This document shows, one piece after another, positions 14,009 through 26,304 of a stretch of 64,000 bases of DNA. Made by a program: the position numbers and the translations under genes. Numbering within the stretch: position 1 is the first letter of the stretch; each line of letters begins with the position of its first letter. Under the pieces are notes generated by a model that had not been told where the DNA came from, did no database searches, and saw nothing but the letters and a program-made list of their open reading frames with translations. Source of the DNA: Notospermus geniculatus (lineage: Eukaryota; Nemertea; Pilidiophora; Heteronemertea; Lineidae); the NCBI GenBank assembly GCA_002633025.1, contig NMRB01001229.1, positions 89,466-153,465 of the forward strand, in the 5' to 3' direction.

Positions 14009-14652
14009 AGCCTATCATCAGTCTAACTGGGATTCTCACTTTTCGGTCGACTGCTGGCTGAAAGATGTCCGTGGAAATAATTTTTTTTTGCGGAATACTT
14101 AAATAGTTTTTTCTGCTGAATAAACATTTTTTCTCTAACATAAAGTTATTTCCCCGGAATTTCCGGGCGGGGAATTAAAGTTTTTTCGTGAAGTTAGATT
14201 TTTCCTTGGAATTTAAAATTCCGTGGGGTAAACTCAGAGAAAAATAAGGTAAAGGGTAAGGCAGATGTGCTTAGAACAGGAAATTGACCAATCGATTGGA
14301 AGAAGTGGGAGCGGATGCAGTTGTCGTTGATAAATACGATTTACTTAAATTTCCAATCCACGTCTGGGGCAACCTTGAAAATTCGAAGGATTTCCTGCCT
14401 AGTAAAAAGCATATGCTCTACTTTATTCATTCGGATACAAGGATTTACTTAATTTTGAAGCAAACACAAGATGCTAAAAAGCATTTGCATTATTTGAAGG
14501 AAAACCTAAATTTCCATAGTATTTCCTACAGTTTTATTCATACGGGTACAAGTAAATGCTTGAATATCGGTAGTTAATGCAAATGCTAGTTTTTCATATG
14601 GCCCATTGAAAAACCAGAAGTATGGTGTTTCTTGTCTTATTCTTCGATGAGT
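14009..14652. other. Copy-A-specific segment of the duplication
   Basis: Homology to copy B stops at 14008 and resumes at 14653. The intervening 644 bp has no counterpart in copy B, which holds different DNA including a foldback element. It is AT-rich with T-runs near 14080-14210. It also holds a loose internal repeat built on TTTATTCAT and GGTACAAG-like words (14420-14555), which makes a 97-codon open frame without recognisable features. No terminal inverted repeats were identified. Confidence 0.6.
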
Positions 14653-15584
14653 GCCTATCAGACGAGGTCCCTGAGCTGTTGTAATACCGAAAGGAATTGA
14701 AAGGAGCACTATGCCCCGCATGATCACCTGGGTCGTGAAATTTCAAATCAACTACCATACAATATAAGGTCAATACTAGGTGTCAAAATCCCCCCCCCCC
14801 AGGAAAGTTATCGTTCACGTCTGCAACGCCATGGCTTATTTGGGCAGAGTTCACCGTGCCCATCCCTGAATGGAAATGCCCTGGAATATCATAGTTCGGG
14901 CTATTTGCTCCCTCTCTAATCAGAAATCACAACATTTAGACACGGCACATAAGGTATCCCCTGGTCAACTGGTATAAATGACATTGTGATGAGAGTGTCA
15001 CAACTAACAACCCCCAAGGGCGGAGGCTTTGATTTCTTTGTAAAAGGTGTGATATTTAAAGCTACAGATGGCGTGATGGCTGGGTAAAGTGAAACACATG
15101 TGACATTGTTAGAGTCTATCAAAATATCAGCTGCTCATCCTGGTCACAATAGAACCTACATTATCAGTATCAGTAATACTTTATTTCATTTGTTGGCACA
15201 TTTCTGATATCATTTGTCTGGCTTGTGAAGATTATTTTCCCACAAATGATAATGCTACTGTCAGTGTTTATCTGAGAGTGGAGCTTTAGGCAACAAAACT
15301 CCAGTCTTTCTCAGTTCCCAAAATAGTGTCAATTAAAGACTCCTGTAAATAGAAAACGATATTGTTCTCACTACATAACAATCTAGCAGCATCAATTAAC
15401 TTTAGTGTAGGCGTGCGTTAGTTTTATAGAACGAAAAAACGAGTGGAAGATATGGGGTCATATATTACTTGGATTTTGCAGTACAAATGCACTACGGTAC
15501 GCTGTACAAATCTGAAGTAAAAGCATTTGCTAGCTTTTATTCATATCACCCATTGTTCTCCTGCACCCATATTCATAAAAGTAC

Positions 15585-15732
15585 TTAAAGCGGATTGTTG
15601 GCGTCTGTCCAAAGTGAACCAAAAATAAAACAATCCGTTTTATTCGTAAGAACAGCTGGTAAATGCATTACGGTGGCCGCTCCGGAAACTGTCCTGTGGA
15701 ATCTTTGACTCGGCGCGAATAGTCCACTTTAA
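15585..15732. mobile_element. Short TTAA-flanked element, copy A only
   Basis: TTAA at 15585-15588 and 15729-15732 flanks a 140-bp insert absent from copy B, where the site reads CTACTTAAGTCTA with a single TTAA. The ends are weakly inverted (AGCGGATTGTTGGCG against AGTGGACTATTCGCG on the other strand). TTAA target duplication is characteristic of piggyBac- and Kolobok-type transposons. With no coding capacity this would be a MITE. The empty allele in copy B is good evidence for insertion; the superfamily is inference. Confidence 0.65.
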
Positions 15733-18700
15733 GTCTAAGTGTGACACTTATCCTTTGTTGAACACATAAGTATCATACTTTGACTTAAGTATGTTTATGA
15801 ATATGGACCCTGACCTTTGTCTTCATCTCATCTCCATCACCACTTCAGTATAGCTCGCTTATCTATTTTTGGTACAAACCAGTTCCCTCTGGCCCGTAGC
15901 TCCAGTGAAAATGGTGTATGAACTTGACTTTTTTTCGTAAATCCTGTACTGTCTTTCTGTACTCTCAACTCTTGGGGCCACTGAACTAACTTTTTGTTCT
16001 TTGTGAAAATGAGTTTCTTTCAGTTTGGGTATTAAGAAAATACTATATCTAGAGTAGCATACGTTGTCCTTGCCCTGATCCCCCAAGGGAAAGAGGGCTA
16101 CCTACTCGAAAATGAGACCCCCAAATCTTGAACAATGGGATCACAACCTCTTCTCATTTTGCCTCCTGGATTCTAACTCCTAGGACTGTGACCTGATACC
16201 AAGATGAGACACGTCAATAAACAGGTAATATTGCAAGTCACTTGACTGATTAAGATGGTGTTCCTTTGGGATCCACTCGAAGGATGTTGCTGAGAGAGTT
16301 GGATGTCAAGAGTCTTTAGAGAGATGATGGTTTTTGTCATCACCTTCTACTCTCAACTCCTCGACTGGATTTGGGATGCTGGGATCACCTCAGCTGTATC
16401 AAGTTACATGAAAGCTTTATATGGTGTTTGTCACTTATTCGTTCAAGTCTTTACTTTTCAATCCGGTGATTATCCTCCTCGTGTTTCTGACCCCCAATCC
16501 CTAATCATGATTGAGCCTCATTGGTCTCATTTCTTGGCAGAACTCTCCTCGTTGCCAATACTCATTTGGTTGGTGGCTTTTGTTTTGATACAACACGACT
16601 TCGATAGAACAACTCATAACGACATAAAAGATACAAAAGTGAAATTTATAAGACTCATAGCTAATAAAATTGACACCAAAATTGTCACCAAATACAGAGA
16701 ACATTTGTGAACCTTAAACTCTTTCAAAAAATTGGACAGATCTTATTTCTGATAAAACTCAATCATCGTTTAATTGACAGGTGTCAGGTGGAAACATATG
16801 ACCATCAAATGACACAGTTTCAATTAAGAACAGCAGGGGATCCATTGTGGAACATGAAGAGGCTACATTGATTTCGACAGCTTCCTCTATCCAATCAGAC
16901 ACAATTGATCACCATTGTCGTGCAACGCCTTCCTAACATTATTTGTCAATACCAGCTTGGCCCAACTATCGGAAGCTGGTGTGCATGTTGAGAACATCAC
17001 AATATTCTGCCTGATTTACTCATTCTGTGGTCTCCAGCTGCAGATGAAAACTTCGTGTTTCGTTAAATGGTTTTGGCGCATTAATTTGCAGTGTTTCAGG
17101 TCTTTGTCTTTCTGCGTGAATGGGATCAATGCATTCGGTAATCCTTTTGTAAAGTTGACTCAAGTGAAACATGCACTGCATGTCTAGACAACGTTTACAT
17201 GCACGTTATGCGTTAAATTGAATGTTAAATTGATTTCTATCCGTTTGTCTGATACCATCCCTGATTAGGGTCACCCTTTGGATGCTTTGATATTGGAAAT
17301 ATCTGTTCTACTAATTACAAAGTCTCTGATTTAGGTAATTGCCTTATTTTGCTCTCCCTTTACTCTACCTTTCCGTCTTTGTGGAGCACAAGCTTGTTTG
17401 TGAAAAACTCGAGATCCATGAGAACATTTTCTAGCAATCCCTTCCACACCAGCTCATCCATGTCATCATGGTTCCTCAAACGCTGCTCTAGCCCTTTCTG
17501 TTGGACACTGGGTTACCCAAAAACCTATCTTCTGAAATGTCTCCACTCCTGCCCCCGTCACAGCCAAAAGGAGGATCGATGACGCATATCTTGCATTGAT
17601 GTTATAGTTAGGACTGATTTGTATCACTGTCATGACTGTCCAATACATCTTTAGATTGTCTGCATCGGAGTTGGAAAATCTTTGCAGTTGCGTTTTGTGG
17701 AGGGTCCTGGATTTAGATGAAAGGAAAAAGGAACGAATGAACAGACATGTCATCCTTTTCTGTCTGTACACGTGCCATTGCTGAAGTGGTAGACGTTCTT
17801 TATCTGTGATTCGTAATCTTGTTGGCCCTTGAGTATGACGAGTGTCGCCCCCCTCAGCTCGATGAGTGCTTACTTGCCAGGGGGACCGTCAGCAAAGATC
17901 AAAAACAAGTAGTCACCAGAGCAGAAAAGTTTGCATTCAGTGTGAGATTTCATATTTCTGAGTGGAAAAAAATGGCAAATTGTAATGATTTAGATCGAGG
18001 CTGTTTGTTCAGGTGTCAGTCATATTTGACCAAATTCACATGTGCATTAATCTGTTGTCCACTTTGATAGTTTGTTTCAACGTTGGTTGAAATGGATTGA
18101 GCGGTGGTATCGATCACGTCAACTCTTGTCTGGATGGTAAATCCTTAGTAAGGTGTAAGAATAAGGGACACCTGGAGCCTGGGGGTTTCTTCATGATTCA
18201 TGCAGAGAAACAGAAGAGAAGATCTAATTGTATGTTTCCATGCCATGCCACCTTCGGGGGCTTGTTCAATCACCAGCTCTTTCTTGCATTGTCTACACCA
18301 TTATATGCAAATCGTATTAGTCATGAGTCGAAAACTGAGGTATCACCTTGAACGTTGCTGTTAAACTAACTTAATTTCGCTTGCCCGCCTTGTTTAGCCA
18401 GTGTGCTTTGCATAAGTTGACGTTTCGGCAGTTCCTGGAAAGGCTTGGAACTGCGGGGGGGGGGAGGGGGGTCTAGTCGGACTACTGGTCGTATTAAGAG
18501 TGTCCTGAAGTCTGGATTTATCTTTCTTGGGGTACTTGGAAAGAGCATGAAAAAAAAACTGAAATTACTAGAGCTTATGCTAATCCATTTGCGGAGGAGG
18601 ATTTATTTGGGTAAAGTTTTTATGTTATCACTGCCCGCAGGGCTGATTTTTGGTTCTTTGTCTCCTTTTTTCCGGACCCTTGCCTGAGGGTCGATGAAGA

Positions 18701-19080
18701 AATGCGCTAATCATGCCCTGACGGAGCTTGTCGTACAATAGGAAACTAACAATTAATCCAGTCTGTTTCCTCTTTTTCATGCTGCTGGAATGAAAATTGA
18801 TGTTTTTACAGACAATAATTTGTAAAGGGGTTTTCTGGGGATGGTCATGGCATTAATTTGTTCAAGGTCAAGCCGACTGATGCTATATGTCCAACGGTGA
18901 TAATTGTTCATGCAGAATTATCAAAGGTTTTCAAAGTTGATGCCGACGACATCAAAAGCTTTTGACATGTTTGATGGAGTGATGTAAATGGTGGCCAGTC
19001 AAACCTGAAGGACAATGAGACATGTGATGATTTCCACATCTTGTTTGGACGCAAGGAACCTGCAGAACTTTTCATCCCGA

Positions 19081-19222
19081 CAGGCCGGCTCTGCGAGCGG
19101 TTCTACCAAAGACGTCACAAACAGAGCAAAGCAACGCAATGTCTTCGCGTCACGACGTCCTTGACGCTGGGCAAAACCGACGAGACGTCGAAAAATGGTA
19201 CAACCGCTCACAGCGCCTCCTG
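19081..19222. mobile_element. GACGTC-rich MITE, copy 1 of 3
   Basis: About 142 bp with inverted ends: the left end reads CTCTGCGAGCGGTTCTACC, and the right end is the complement of GGCGCTGTGAGCGGTTGTACC (seen as ACAACCGCTCACAGCGCC). The interior is dense in ACGTC/GACGTC words, half sites of cAMP-response elements. Related copies lie at 30124-30271 (the duplicate) and independently at 46517-46660. Recurrence outside the duplication plus inverted ends supports a small transposon. Its target duplication could not be resolved. Confidence 0.7.
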
Positions 19223-20421
19223 GTGGCTGCAGGTTCCTCATTGGTGCGGTTTGGTCACCCTTACTTCCGGAATGATGTGGATCGTGTCGTGTCTTCTGAT
19301 ACGTAGTAACGGAGTGATTCTGCGTGGGCGTCACCCATTCGCACGGGCTGCGTTACCTCTACCATAATGGCCTGACGAGAGGGTAACCGTCAGATTCAAT
19401 CGGTATATCACCTCAGAATCGTTATTCGTCCTCACTGGCAGGCTGAGGTTTGTACTCGGCCTTATTCCTTGGCACTGCATTATTTTCAATTATATACCAA
19501 TCATTAATATCCCGGAAAACCTTTTAATTCTCTAGAATTTAGCCACTGAGATGAAATTACCCAATCTAATGTTCTAAGGACTTGAGTACAAAGATAGAAA
19601 TGATAGAGGTCGGTGATCACTTTAATGTCCTGCCACTGAACAGTTAGTGAGAGTTCCTGTTAATTGGCTTAATTGTCTTGAGGTAGTTATTTGTAATTTA
19701 TCACTAACGAACTTCCTTTGATTTTGAACACGGTGTTGGGAAACCTGTTTCTTTGTTTCAAACTAAAGTAGAGCAGAGAATAGTCCATGTTGTGGAAGAA
19801 AGAGCCATGAAAAACTTGACATTTTTTGTGAAAATTTTAAAGTGAACGAAGTAAGTAAACATTGGCCTGCGCGTTTGAACGGTGACAACAGAATGACGAA
19901 TTATACCTTATAATGAAATAATGAATGAGTGCTTTTGCTCATAAGTGCTCTCTCAGAATTAGTGTTTTAAATGTTGCATTTATTCTTGCAATGTGAGTGA
20001 CATCCTGCATTTGGCTTGTTAATTCGACAACTGGAAATTAGTTGATGATTATATAAATAATTACCAATTACTAATCAGGTCATGAGATTCCAATAATCAC
20101 ACATGAGGTGATTCATTTGCCCCAAATTTACCAAAACTGACGCAATTTTACCACTAAAGTATCGAAGTTATCGCCGTACTATCAGCAGCCGGAAGTTGAT
20201 ATGTAGGCTACATGCATGTAGGACATGTAGGGACTCTTGGTGTCTAAAGGAACCGGCGGTTGCAGGGAGGTAGTCACTGGAACGGTTTCTTGATTGGTAG
20301 ATGGTCTATACTCGGATGAAATGGGTCTTTCATGATTCGTCAAAACCATTTTATTGCAACCAGTTGGAGATCAGATGTTATTTCACGTTACTGAAGAGAA
20401 TTTCAAAGCATTTTGTCATCA

Positions 20422-21324
20422 CAAAAAAAACAGTGAAATTTTTACTGTCTTTATATCAGAGCTTTCCTAGTATCATTTGCAAATGAACACAATTGATTTT
20501 GAAGTTTAAAAAAATGTGTGTTAACACTTTTTTATCCATTTCTTGAATTCTGACATTGAAATTTCAGAAAAATGCGATTTTTCTCAAAAAATTCCCAACA
20601 TATTTTTTTCCTTTTTGCATCAAAACACTCCCCAGACCATACTCTAACAGATGGTACAGGTTTGATTTGTGGGCAATTTTTTTGCTCTTAAACCCATTTC
20701 AGGCTCACTGTGCGGTGTAACGTCTATAGGTGCTCTCTATTTGCCAGTATTGCCCAAAAAATGAGAGAAATGTGTTGGTGGCATGCCCTTTTAGAAACTA
20801 TTAGGCCTACACCTATACTGAAATTGGTGGGTTGACATATCCCAACCCAAAATAACAATACGTAGGCCTAAACACAATGGTATGTCATGCGACATTAGTC
20901 TTTAAAAGAGAGGACACAAATAGAATGTTCTTGCCAACCATAGCACCAAAATACAGAGCGTCTCAAAAAAAATGTTACCATTTTGATCCTGTCTAAAAAT
21001 TAAACTGTTGATTTCTTTCAAATGAAACTCCTGTCCTGATTAGAAGAAACCTGGGAAATTTTCATCAAATTAGAATGGTTTTGATATTATTTTTGTAACA
21101 ATCACAATAACAGTTTTTGTGATTTTGCAGTTTTACGATTCAGTGACTGAAAATAGACATTTTCACAGTGTCTAACTGCTGCAATATTCTTTTCTCTTCT
21201 GAGAGAGCATTACGCGGTCTCCTTGATTATTATTGGCCTGATAATGCAGTGTTCCTTTGTTTCCAACTTTTTCGACATCATAACTAATCAGAAATTTACC
21301 AGGTGGATGTCTTTCATCACGTCT
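20422..21324. other. Unique spacer between duplication copies
   Basis: The 903 bp is AT-rich with several A and T runs and two TAGGCCTA palindromes (20802 and 20863). I see no gene, no terminal inverted repeats and no copy elsewhere in the window. A simple tandem duplication would have placed the copies end to end, so this piece is either a later insertion or belongs to a different allele. Confidence 0.6.
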
Positions 21325-21381
21325 ACAGGGAGTGATTCTGTGACGATCTGACATTCTCTTGGGCTTTCTCTTTATCTGAAC

Positions 21382-21805
21382 AACAAATATTGAAGATAGA
21401 GAATAAAGGTATTGATTCTATATTCAATCGGGAGAGTTCGAACCCCGATTGAATCAACAAATATTGAAGATAAAGAATGAAGGTATTGATTCTATACTGG
21501 TATATTCAATCGGGAGAGTTCGAACCCCGATTGAATCAACAAATATTGAATATAAAGAATGAAGGTATTGATTCTATACTGGTATATTCAATCGGGAGAA
21601 TTCGAACCCCGATTGAATCAACAAATATTGAAGATAAAGAATGAAGGTATTGATTCTATACTGGTATATTCAATCGGGAGAGTTCGAACCCCGATTGAAT
21701 CAACAAATATTGAAGATAAAGAATGAAGGTATTGATTCTATACTGGTATATTTAATCGGGAGAGTTCGAACCCCGATTGAATCAACAAATATTGAAATAC
21801 TCCTT
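21382..21805 (+). repeat. 82-bp minisatellite, five units (copy B)
   Basis: Same repeat as at 11139-11570. Units start at 21404, 21478, 21560, 21642 and 21724. The first is 74 bp because it lost 8 bp at the TACTGGTA step; the rest are 82 bp. The hairpin and the B-box-like GAGTTCGAACC are kept in nearly all units (one has GAATTCGAACC). The two arrays have the same unit number but different unit variants. A 61-codon open frame across the array is only a consequence of the repeat. Confidence 0.92.
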
Positions 21806-22603
21806 GTTCTTGAAAACATTCAGTGAATCGTCGAAAATTAGAATTAAAAAAAATAAAGGGAACTGAGACAAGGAATGATGTCAATAGGACTGTGGTAACT
21901 TTTGCACCTTGTCAATCTCATTCAATAATATTTCACGTGTTTCTCAGTGATGGAGTTGATCTGATAGGAGTACAGGACTTGATGTACATGTACAAGTAGG
22001 CTAGCCTATTTGGCGTTCTTCAAGAAGAAAAGCCGTACAATCACGATTCCATGTTACACGCATTTGAGTGAAAAAAGCGGAGTAGACATTGGCAACTGCG
22101 AAAATTATCATCTGCCTGAACCTTCACGACTATCACTTGTAGTTATCACAGTAGAAGATGTTTTAATCTTTTGTTAGATACAAAACCACATTGACGTAGC
22201 TTTGATACTGAACAGCTACAAAACATGTCCCGCCTGACAGAAAATGACATTAGTGAATAAGAGTCTGTTTTCTTTCATAGATGTTTTTTCTTGCCTTCAG
22301 CATTACTCTTTCTGCTTGTATCCCCTGCTGGGGTCAATTGATTTGATGACTGAAGATTTTCTGAGGACTTTTGGTTCGTGTTCAGAGTCATGCTCTCTAA
22401 AGGTTTTTGAAAAATTCTCCGTGTATTATCTGTTTAATTTCCATTGTGCTATGGACCTTAAGAACAGCTCTGGAATGATATTGCACGCAGGGTGTATCAT
22501 TATTTTTGGGCTACTGATGCATATGTAGGCCAGGCATTATACGGCCGAGCTGAGGCCTGGAGGAATAACAACTCGATAATAATTTGCTAGAGGACACTAG
22601 GGC

Positions 22604-22711
22604 AGTATATAGGCTCTGAAGGGGGTCAGATGGAAGACTAGAAAAATCCCTTCGCGGTGGTCAAAACACTAAAAATTTAGCATTTTTCCTTGAAAAAGTA
22701 CTAAAATTTCN
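22604..22711. other. Divergent contig end and single-N gap
   Basis: Positions 22604-22710 do not match the equivalent part of copy A (12376-12528), and 22711 is a single N. Homology to copy A resumes immediately after the N at CATGACCCTTTGCC (12529 in copy A). The block therefore ends at a scaffolding join, and its continuity with what follows is not demonstrated by sequence. Confidence 0.85.
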
Positions 22712-22733
22712 CATGACCCTTTGCCACTATCAG

Positions 22734-22829
22734 CAGAGTTCTGCAAAGTGCTTGGACGGTGACTACTTGGCTGTAAATCAGTGTAACCTGCTCTTCAGCA
22801 CCATGAAGAAGTGCGAAGAAAAACCATGA
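22734..22829 (+). CDS. Possible terminal exon with CHCH-like cysteine spacing (copy B)
   Basis: Counterpart of 12551-12645, with the same acceptor-like TATCAG before it, TGA at 22827-22829 and AATAAA at 22830-22835. The C-x10-C-x9-C spacing is retained; relative to copy A there is one silent change (GAT/GAC), Val to Leu, and Thr to Pro before the stop. A one-base insertion (GAGTTCTGC against GAGTTTGC) shifts the phase relative to the acceptor, so one of the two copies cannot be a working exon with that acceptor. The N gap lies only 23 bp upstream, so the preceding context is unreliable. Function is not established. Confidence 0.2.
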   Translation, partial: QSSAKCLDGDYLAVNQCNLLFSTMKKCEEKP

Positions 22830-24257
22830 AATAAATCAAATGTTTTGATATGCAATCGAAAAAAACGTGGTGTTAGATATAAGACAATTTGCTGCCTGAT
22901 TAAACTCAACAAGTCTGGAATATATCAATTGACAACAAGTTCAAAACATAGATATTTTGGTTAGGAACAGAAGTAGGTGAGAAGTGAACCGTACGGTCGA
23001 TGAATTTACACGACACAATTTGAAACCAGGAGGAGGTTGTTGTCAAGAGCAGCACCCCCGTCATGCCTGTGGTGGAAATGATGATAGATCTCGAGAAGAA
23101 GAGGGGACAGGTGAACATGTCCTGTCAGCAAATCGTTGAAGATGGAGGTTTAATTGGACGGCTTATCAGGTCAAACCTGTCTCCTATGGCTCCAGTTACC
23201 TCAAAATACACACTGGTAGGAGGTGTGCTGCTTGAGCTGGTCCTTGAGTTCGTAGGGTTCGTTGAGGTTTTGGACTGGCACCAAGTGGGTGCGATTTGAG
23301 ATTGTACAGCAGTGAGAGAAAAGTGCTTTATAAAAACTACTTATTATCATCATTTTCTCTAAAAAAACCCCTAAAGCCGGCGGCAGTTTCACTTCAAACG
23401 AAAAGCTATGACTGCGATCTCATATATACTCAATGCCAACAGAAATGGGGGTACTCAAACTTCCAGTGTTGCTTCCGAAATGAACAGCACAATAACAATG
23501 CAGCATGTATTGATTGAAATCTTGGTGTTTCCGCTGACCTAAGCACATATATTATTCATGAAGTAGGCAAATTCAAGTGAACAGCAGACAAGTGCTGTTT
23601 CACGACTATATTTCCCAATGGTTGGTCACACTTGAGTCTGAAACCTGATCCCAATGTGCCAACAATATTGGTGAGTCGTTCCCTCAACAAGATACTGATA
23701 CATACAATATTTACACCCCTTGATGGCATATTTGGTACAACTGCATATGGTTGATGTGTGTTCAAGGTTGTTCAGTTAGACATGTCTATTGAATGTTCTA
23801 AACAGGATTCGTGAGAAGAGAGCCATTGATGAAATATTAAACAATTTGCACAACACCATTTCCTAGTTTCCATGCGTCTTGTATGTAAAAAAACACAACT
23901 TGCTGAACCCTCATGGGGGGCTACTTCATGAAAATTTTCGGATGAAAGAGTCAAAGAAGCGTTCCGTGTTTTTGTAGTGATGAGCAATATGACGAGGAGA
24001 TCCTTAAAAGATAATAATCGTCTGATGTACCATCATATCATGACTTGGTGAGTTCAGACCGTGATGACCATTGAAAAGCTCCCACCACAGTGCTCACCAA
24101 GAATTCTGAAATGCTCCAGGAAGTGCTGCCATCATCTCTCGTGGCGAATCACAATACTACAACGAAAGTGGATCGGCAGTGCATTGCAATGAATGTCCAG
24201 TCTTTTGGTTTCACGTCAAGTTCCAAAGGGCTGGTTTTTGATACGAAACAAAGTAAT

Positions 24258-25163
24258 GCTGAATGGATCAATGCCGTCCTGGGTATACCTTATGTTTACC
24301 CAGGATCATCCTGGATAATCCTTTTGTTTTTACCCTGGATCATCCTGCGTAAACATGAGGATCCAGTTTGGAGTTCCCGCCGAATCGCTCTGATCGTTCA
24401 ACTGCGTCCGAGGATGGAATTTGGTACGCATGTCACGATTAAATCGCGAAATGCACTGTGCATAAATTTACACGTGTGAATTAATTTTGTTGATTTTGCA
24501 TCCTTAGTTTGAGAATGGTTTATAAAACCCGGAATGAAATGGCCGAAATGATCGAAATAAGATTGAAGAATTAATATAAAATTTCACTTAGCCTATTTTC
24601 ATATTTTGCCTTTACTAAAACCCGGAATATAATGGCCGAAATGATCGAAACGGCCGAAATTAAATTGCCGAAATGATCAAAACGGCCGAAATGAATGATC
24701 AAAACGGCCGAAATGATCGGAACGGCCGAAACGGTCGAAATTCAAGTTTTTATGCATTCAAAAATCTATCGATAATGACCGAGTACCGGTACGCTTCTTC
24801 CAATGAAGACGCTGCGGATGATGAACGTGGACAGACTGCTGCTGCACTGTGCTGTCGGTGCTCCCGCACTGGAGGAACTTTTTTTCAAAAGCCATGCCTG
24901 GTGTTCAGCTATGCTCCATAACGACCAATGTCATATTAAATGTTGTACAACACATTTAGGCGTAATTCGTGGGCGCTACGTGCGTGTGCACTACCAATCC
25001 TCGGACGCAGGTGTACGATCAGCGCGATTCGGCGGGAACTCCAAGCTGGGTAAAGTTAAGGATCCTTATGTTTGCCCAGGATCATCCTGGGTAAAAAAAA
25101 GGATTATCCAGGATGAACCTGGCAAACATAAGGTATACCCAGGACGACATTGACCCATTCAGC
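24258..25163. mobile_element. Foldback element with 9-bp target duplication
   Basis: Long inverted arms, 24258-24414 (157 bp) and 24998-25163 (166 bp), start GCTGAATGG at the left and end CCATTCAGC at the right, with GTCCTGGGTATACC and its complement just inside. The flanks carry the direct repeat CAAAGTAAT at 24249-24257 and 25164-25172, a 9-bp target site duplication. Copy A of the surrounding duplication lacks the element. The interior has a tandem CGGCCGAAATGATC-type array and no transposase. A 9-bp duplication with long arms is typical of Mutator-like (MULE) elements; that superfamily assignment is inference. A partial relative is at 41058-41352 in the opposite orientation. Confidence 0.88.
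24536..24745 (+). repeat. Internal ~18-bp array of the foldback element
   Basis: Interrupted tandem repeats of the form GGCCGAAATGATCGAAA occur in two clusters (about 24536-24570 and 24630-24745), each unit carrying GGCC and GATC. The reverse complement of the same array is at 41068-41215, so it is a regular part of this element family. Translation gives low-complexity Asn/Gly/Arg runs that should not be read as protein. Confidence 0.8.
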
Positions 25164-26304
25164 CAAAGTAATGATGGTTTCACAAACGACAGAAGATTCA
25201 AACTGACTTTGACGTAGGCCTGCAACACTGCGGGGAAAATAATGCCACTGCCACAGCCTACAGGTCTAGCAACTAAATGTACATGTAAAAGTTTCTGTAG
25301 CATTGTATGTGAATGAGTTTGTTGAGCACGATAACGGCCTATCAGATGAGGTCCCTGACTGACTGATGCAATACCAAAAGGAATTGAAAGGAGTCACTAT
25401 GATGACTCTCCTCTGCGTCTCCCCCGCGTCATCACCTGGGTCGTGAAATTTCAAATCAACGACCATACAATATAAGGTCAATACAAGGTGTCAAAATCCC
25501 CCCAGGAAAGTTATCGTTCACGTCTGCAACGCCATGGCTTATTTGGGCAGAGTTCACCGTGCCCATCCCTGAATGGAAATGCCCTAGAATATCATAGTTT
25601 GGGCTATTTGCTCCCTCTCTAATCAGAAATCACAACATTTAGACACGGCACATAAGGTATCCCCTGGTCAACTGGTATAAATGACATTGTGATGAGAGTG
25701 TCACAACTAACAACCCCCAAGGGCGGAGGCTTTGATTTCTTTGTAAAAGGTGTGATATTTAAAGCTACAGATGGCGTGATGGCTGGGTAAAGTGAAACAC
25801 ATGTGACATTGTTCGAGTCTATCAAAATATCAGCTGCTCATCCTGGTCACAATAGAACCTACATCATCAGTATCAACTATACTTTATTTCATTTGTTGGC
25901 ACATTCTCTGATATCATTTGTCTGGCTTGTGAAGATTATTTTCCCACAAATGATAATGCTACTGTCAGTGTTTATCTGCGGGTGGAGCTTTAGGCAACAA
26001 AACTCCAGTCTTTCTCAGTTCCCAAAATAGTGTCAATTAAAGACTCCTGTAAATAGAAAACTAATAACGATATTGTTCTCACTACATAACAATCATTAGC
26101 AGCATCAATTAACTTTAGTGTAGGCGACAGTTTTGTAGAACGAAAAAACGACTGGAAGATATGGGGTCATATATTACTTGGATTTTGCAGTACAAATGCA
26201 CTACGGTATGCTGTACAAATCTGAAGTAAAAGCATTTGCTAGCTTTTATTCATATCGCCTATTGTTCTCCCGTGCACCCATATTCATAAAACTACTTAAG
26301 TCTA

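Larger units (their letters stand above)
11082..20421 (+). repeat. Large direct duplication, copy A (~9.3 kb)
   Basis: This segment matches 21325-31443 in the same orientation. Both copies begin ACAGGGAGTGATTCTGTGAC and end at GCATTTTGTCATCA, after which the flanks are unrelated. By eye the aligned parts are about 95-99% identical, and 16250-18750 is almost invariant. Colinearity is interrupted where copy-specific DNA sits: 12376-12528 against 22604-22711, 14009-14652 against 24195-25336, and 15589-15728 against 26305-26775. No coding constraint is visible: the longest shared frame (135 codons, 16303-16710) has five amino-acid changes and two silent ones. It is either a segmental duplication or two unmerged haplotypes. 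Confidence 0.92.

Noticed and set aside
16303-16710. A 135-codon open frame kept in both duplication copies (also 27349-27756), with a hydrophobic segment.
   Set aside because: Differences between the copies are five amino-acid changes to two silent ones, so no purifying selection; no family match, no splice or promoter context. Retention reflects high DNA identity.
24673-24921. Open frame with Asn/Gly/Arg repeats.
   Set aside because: It comes from the internal array of a foldback transposon.
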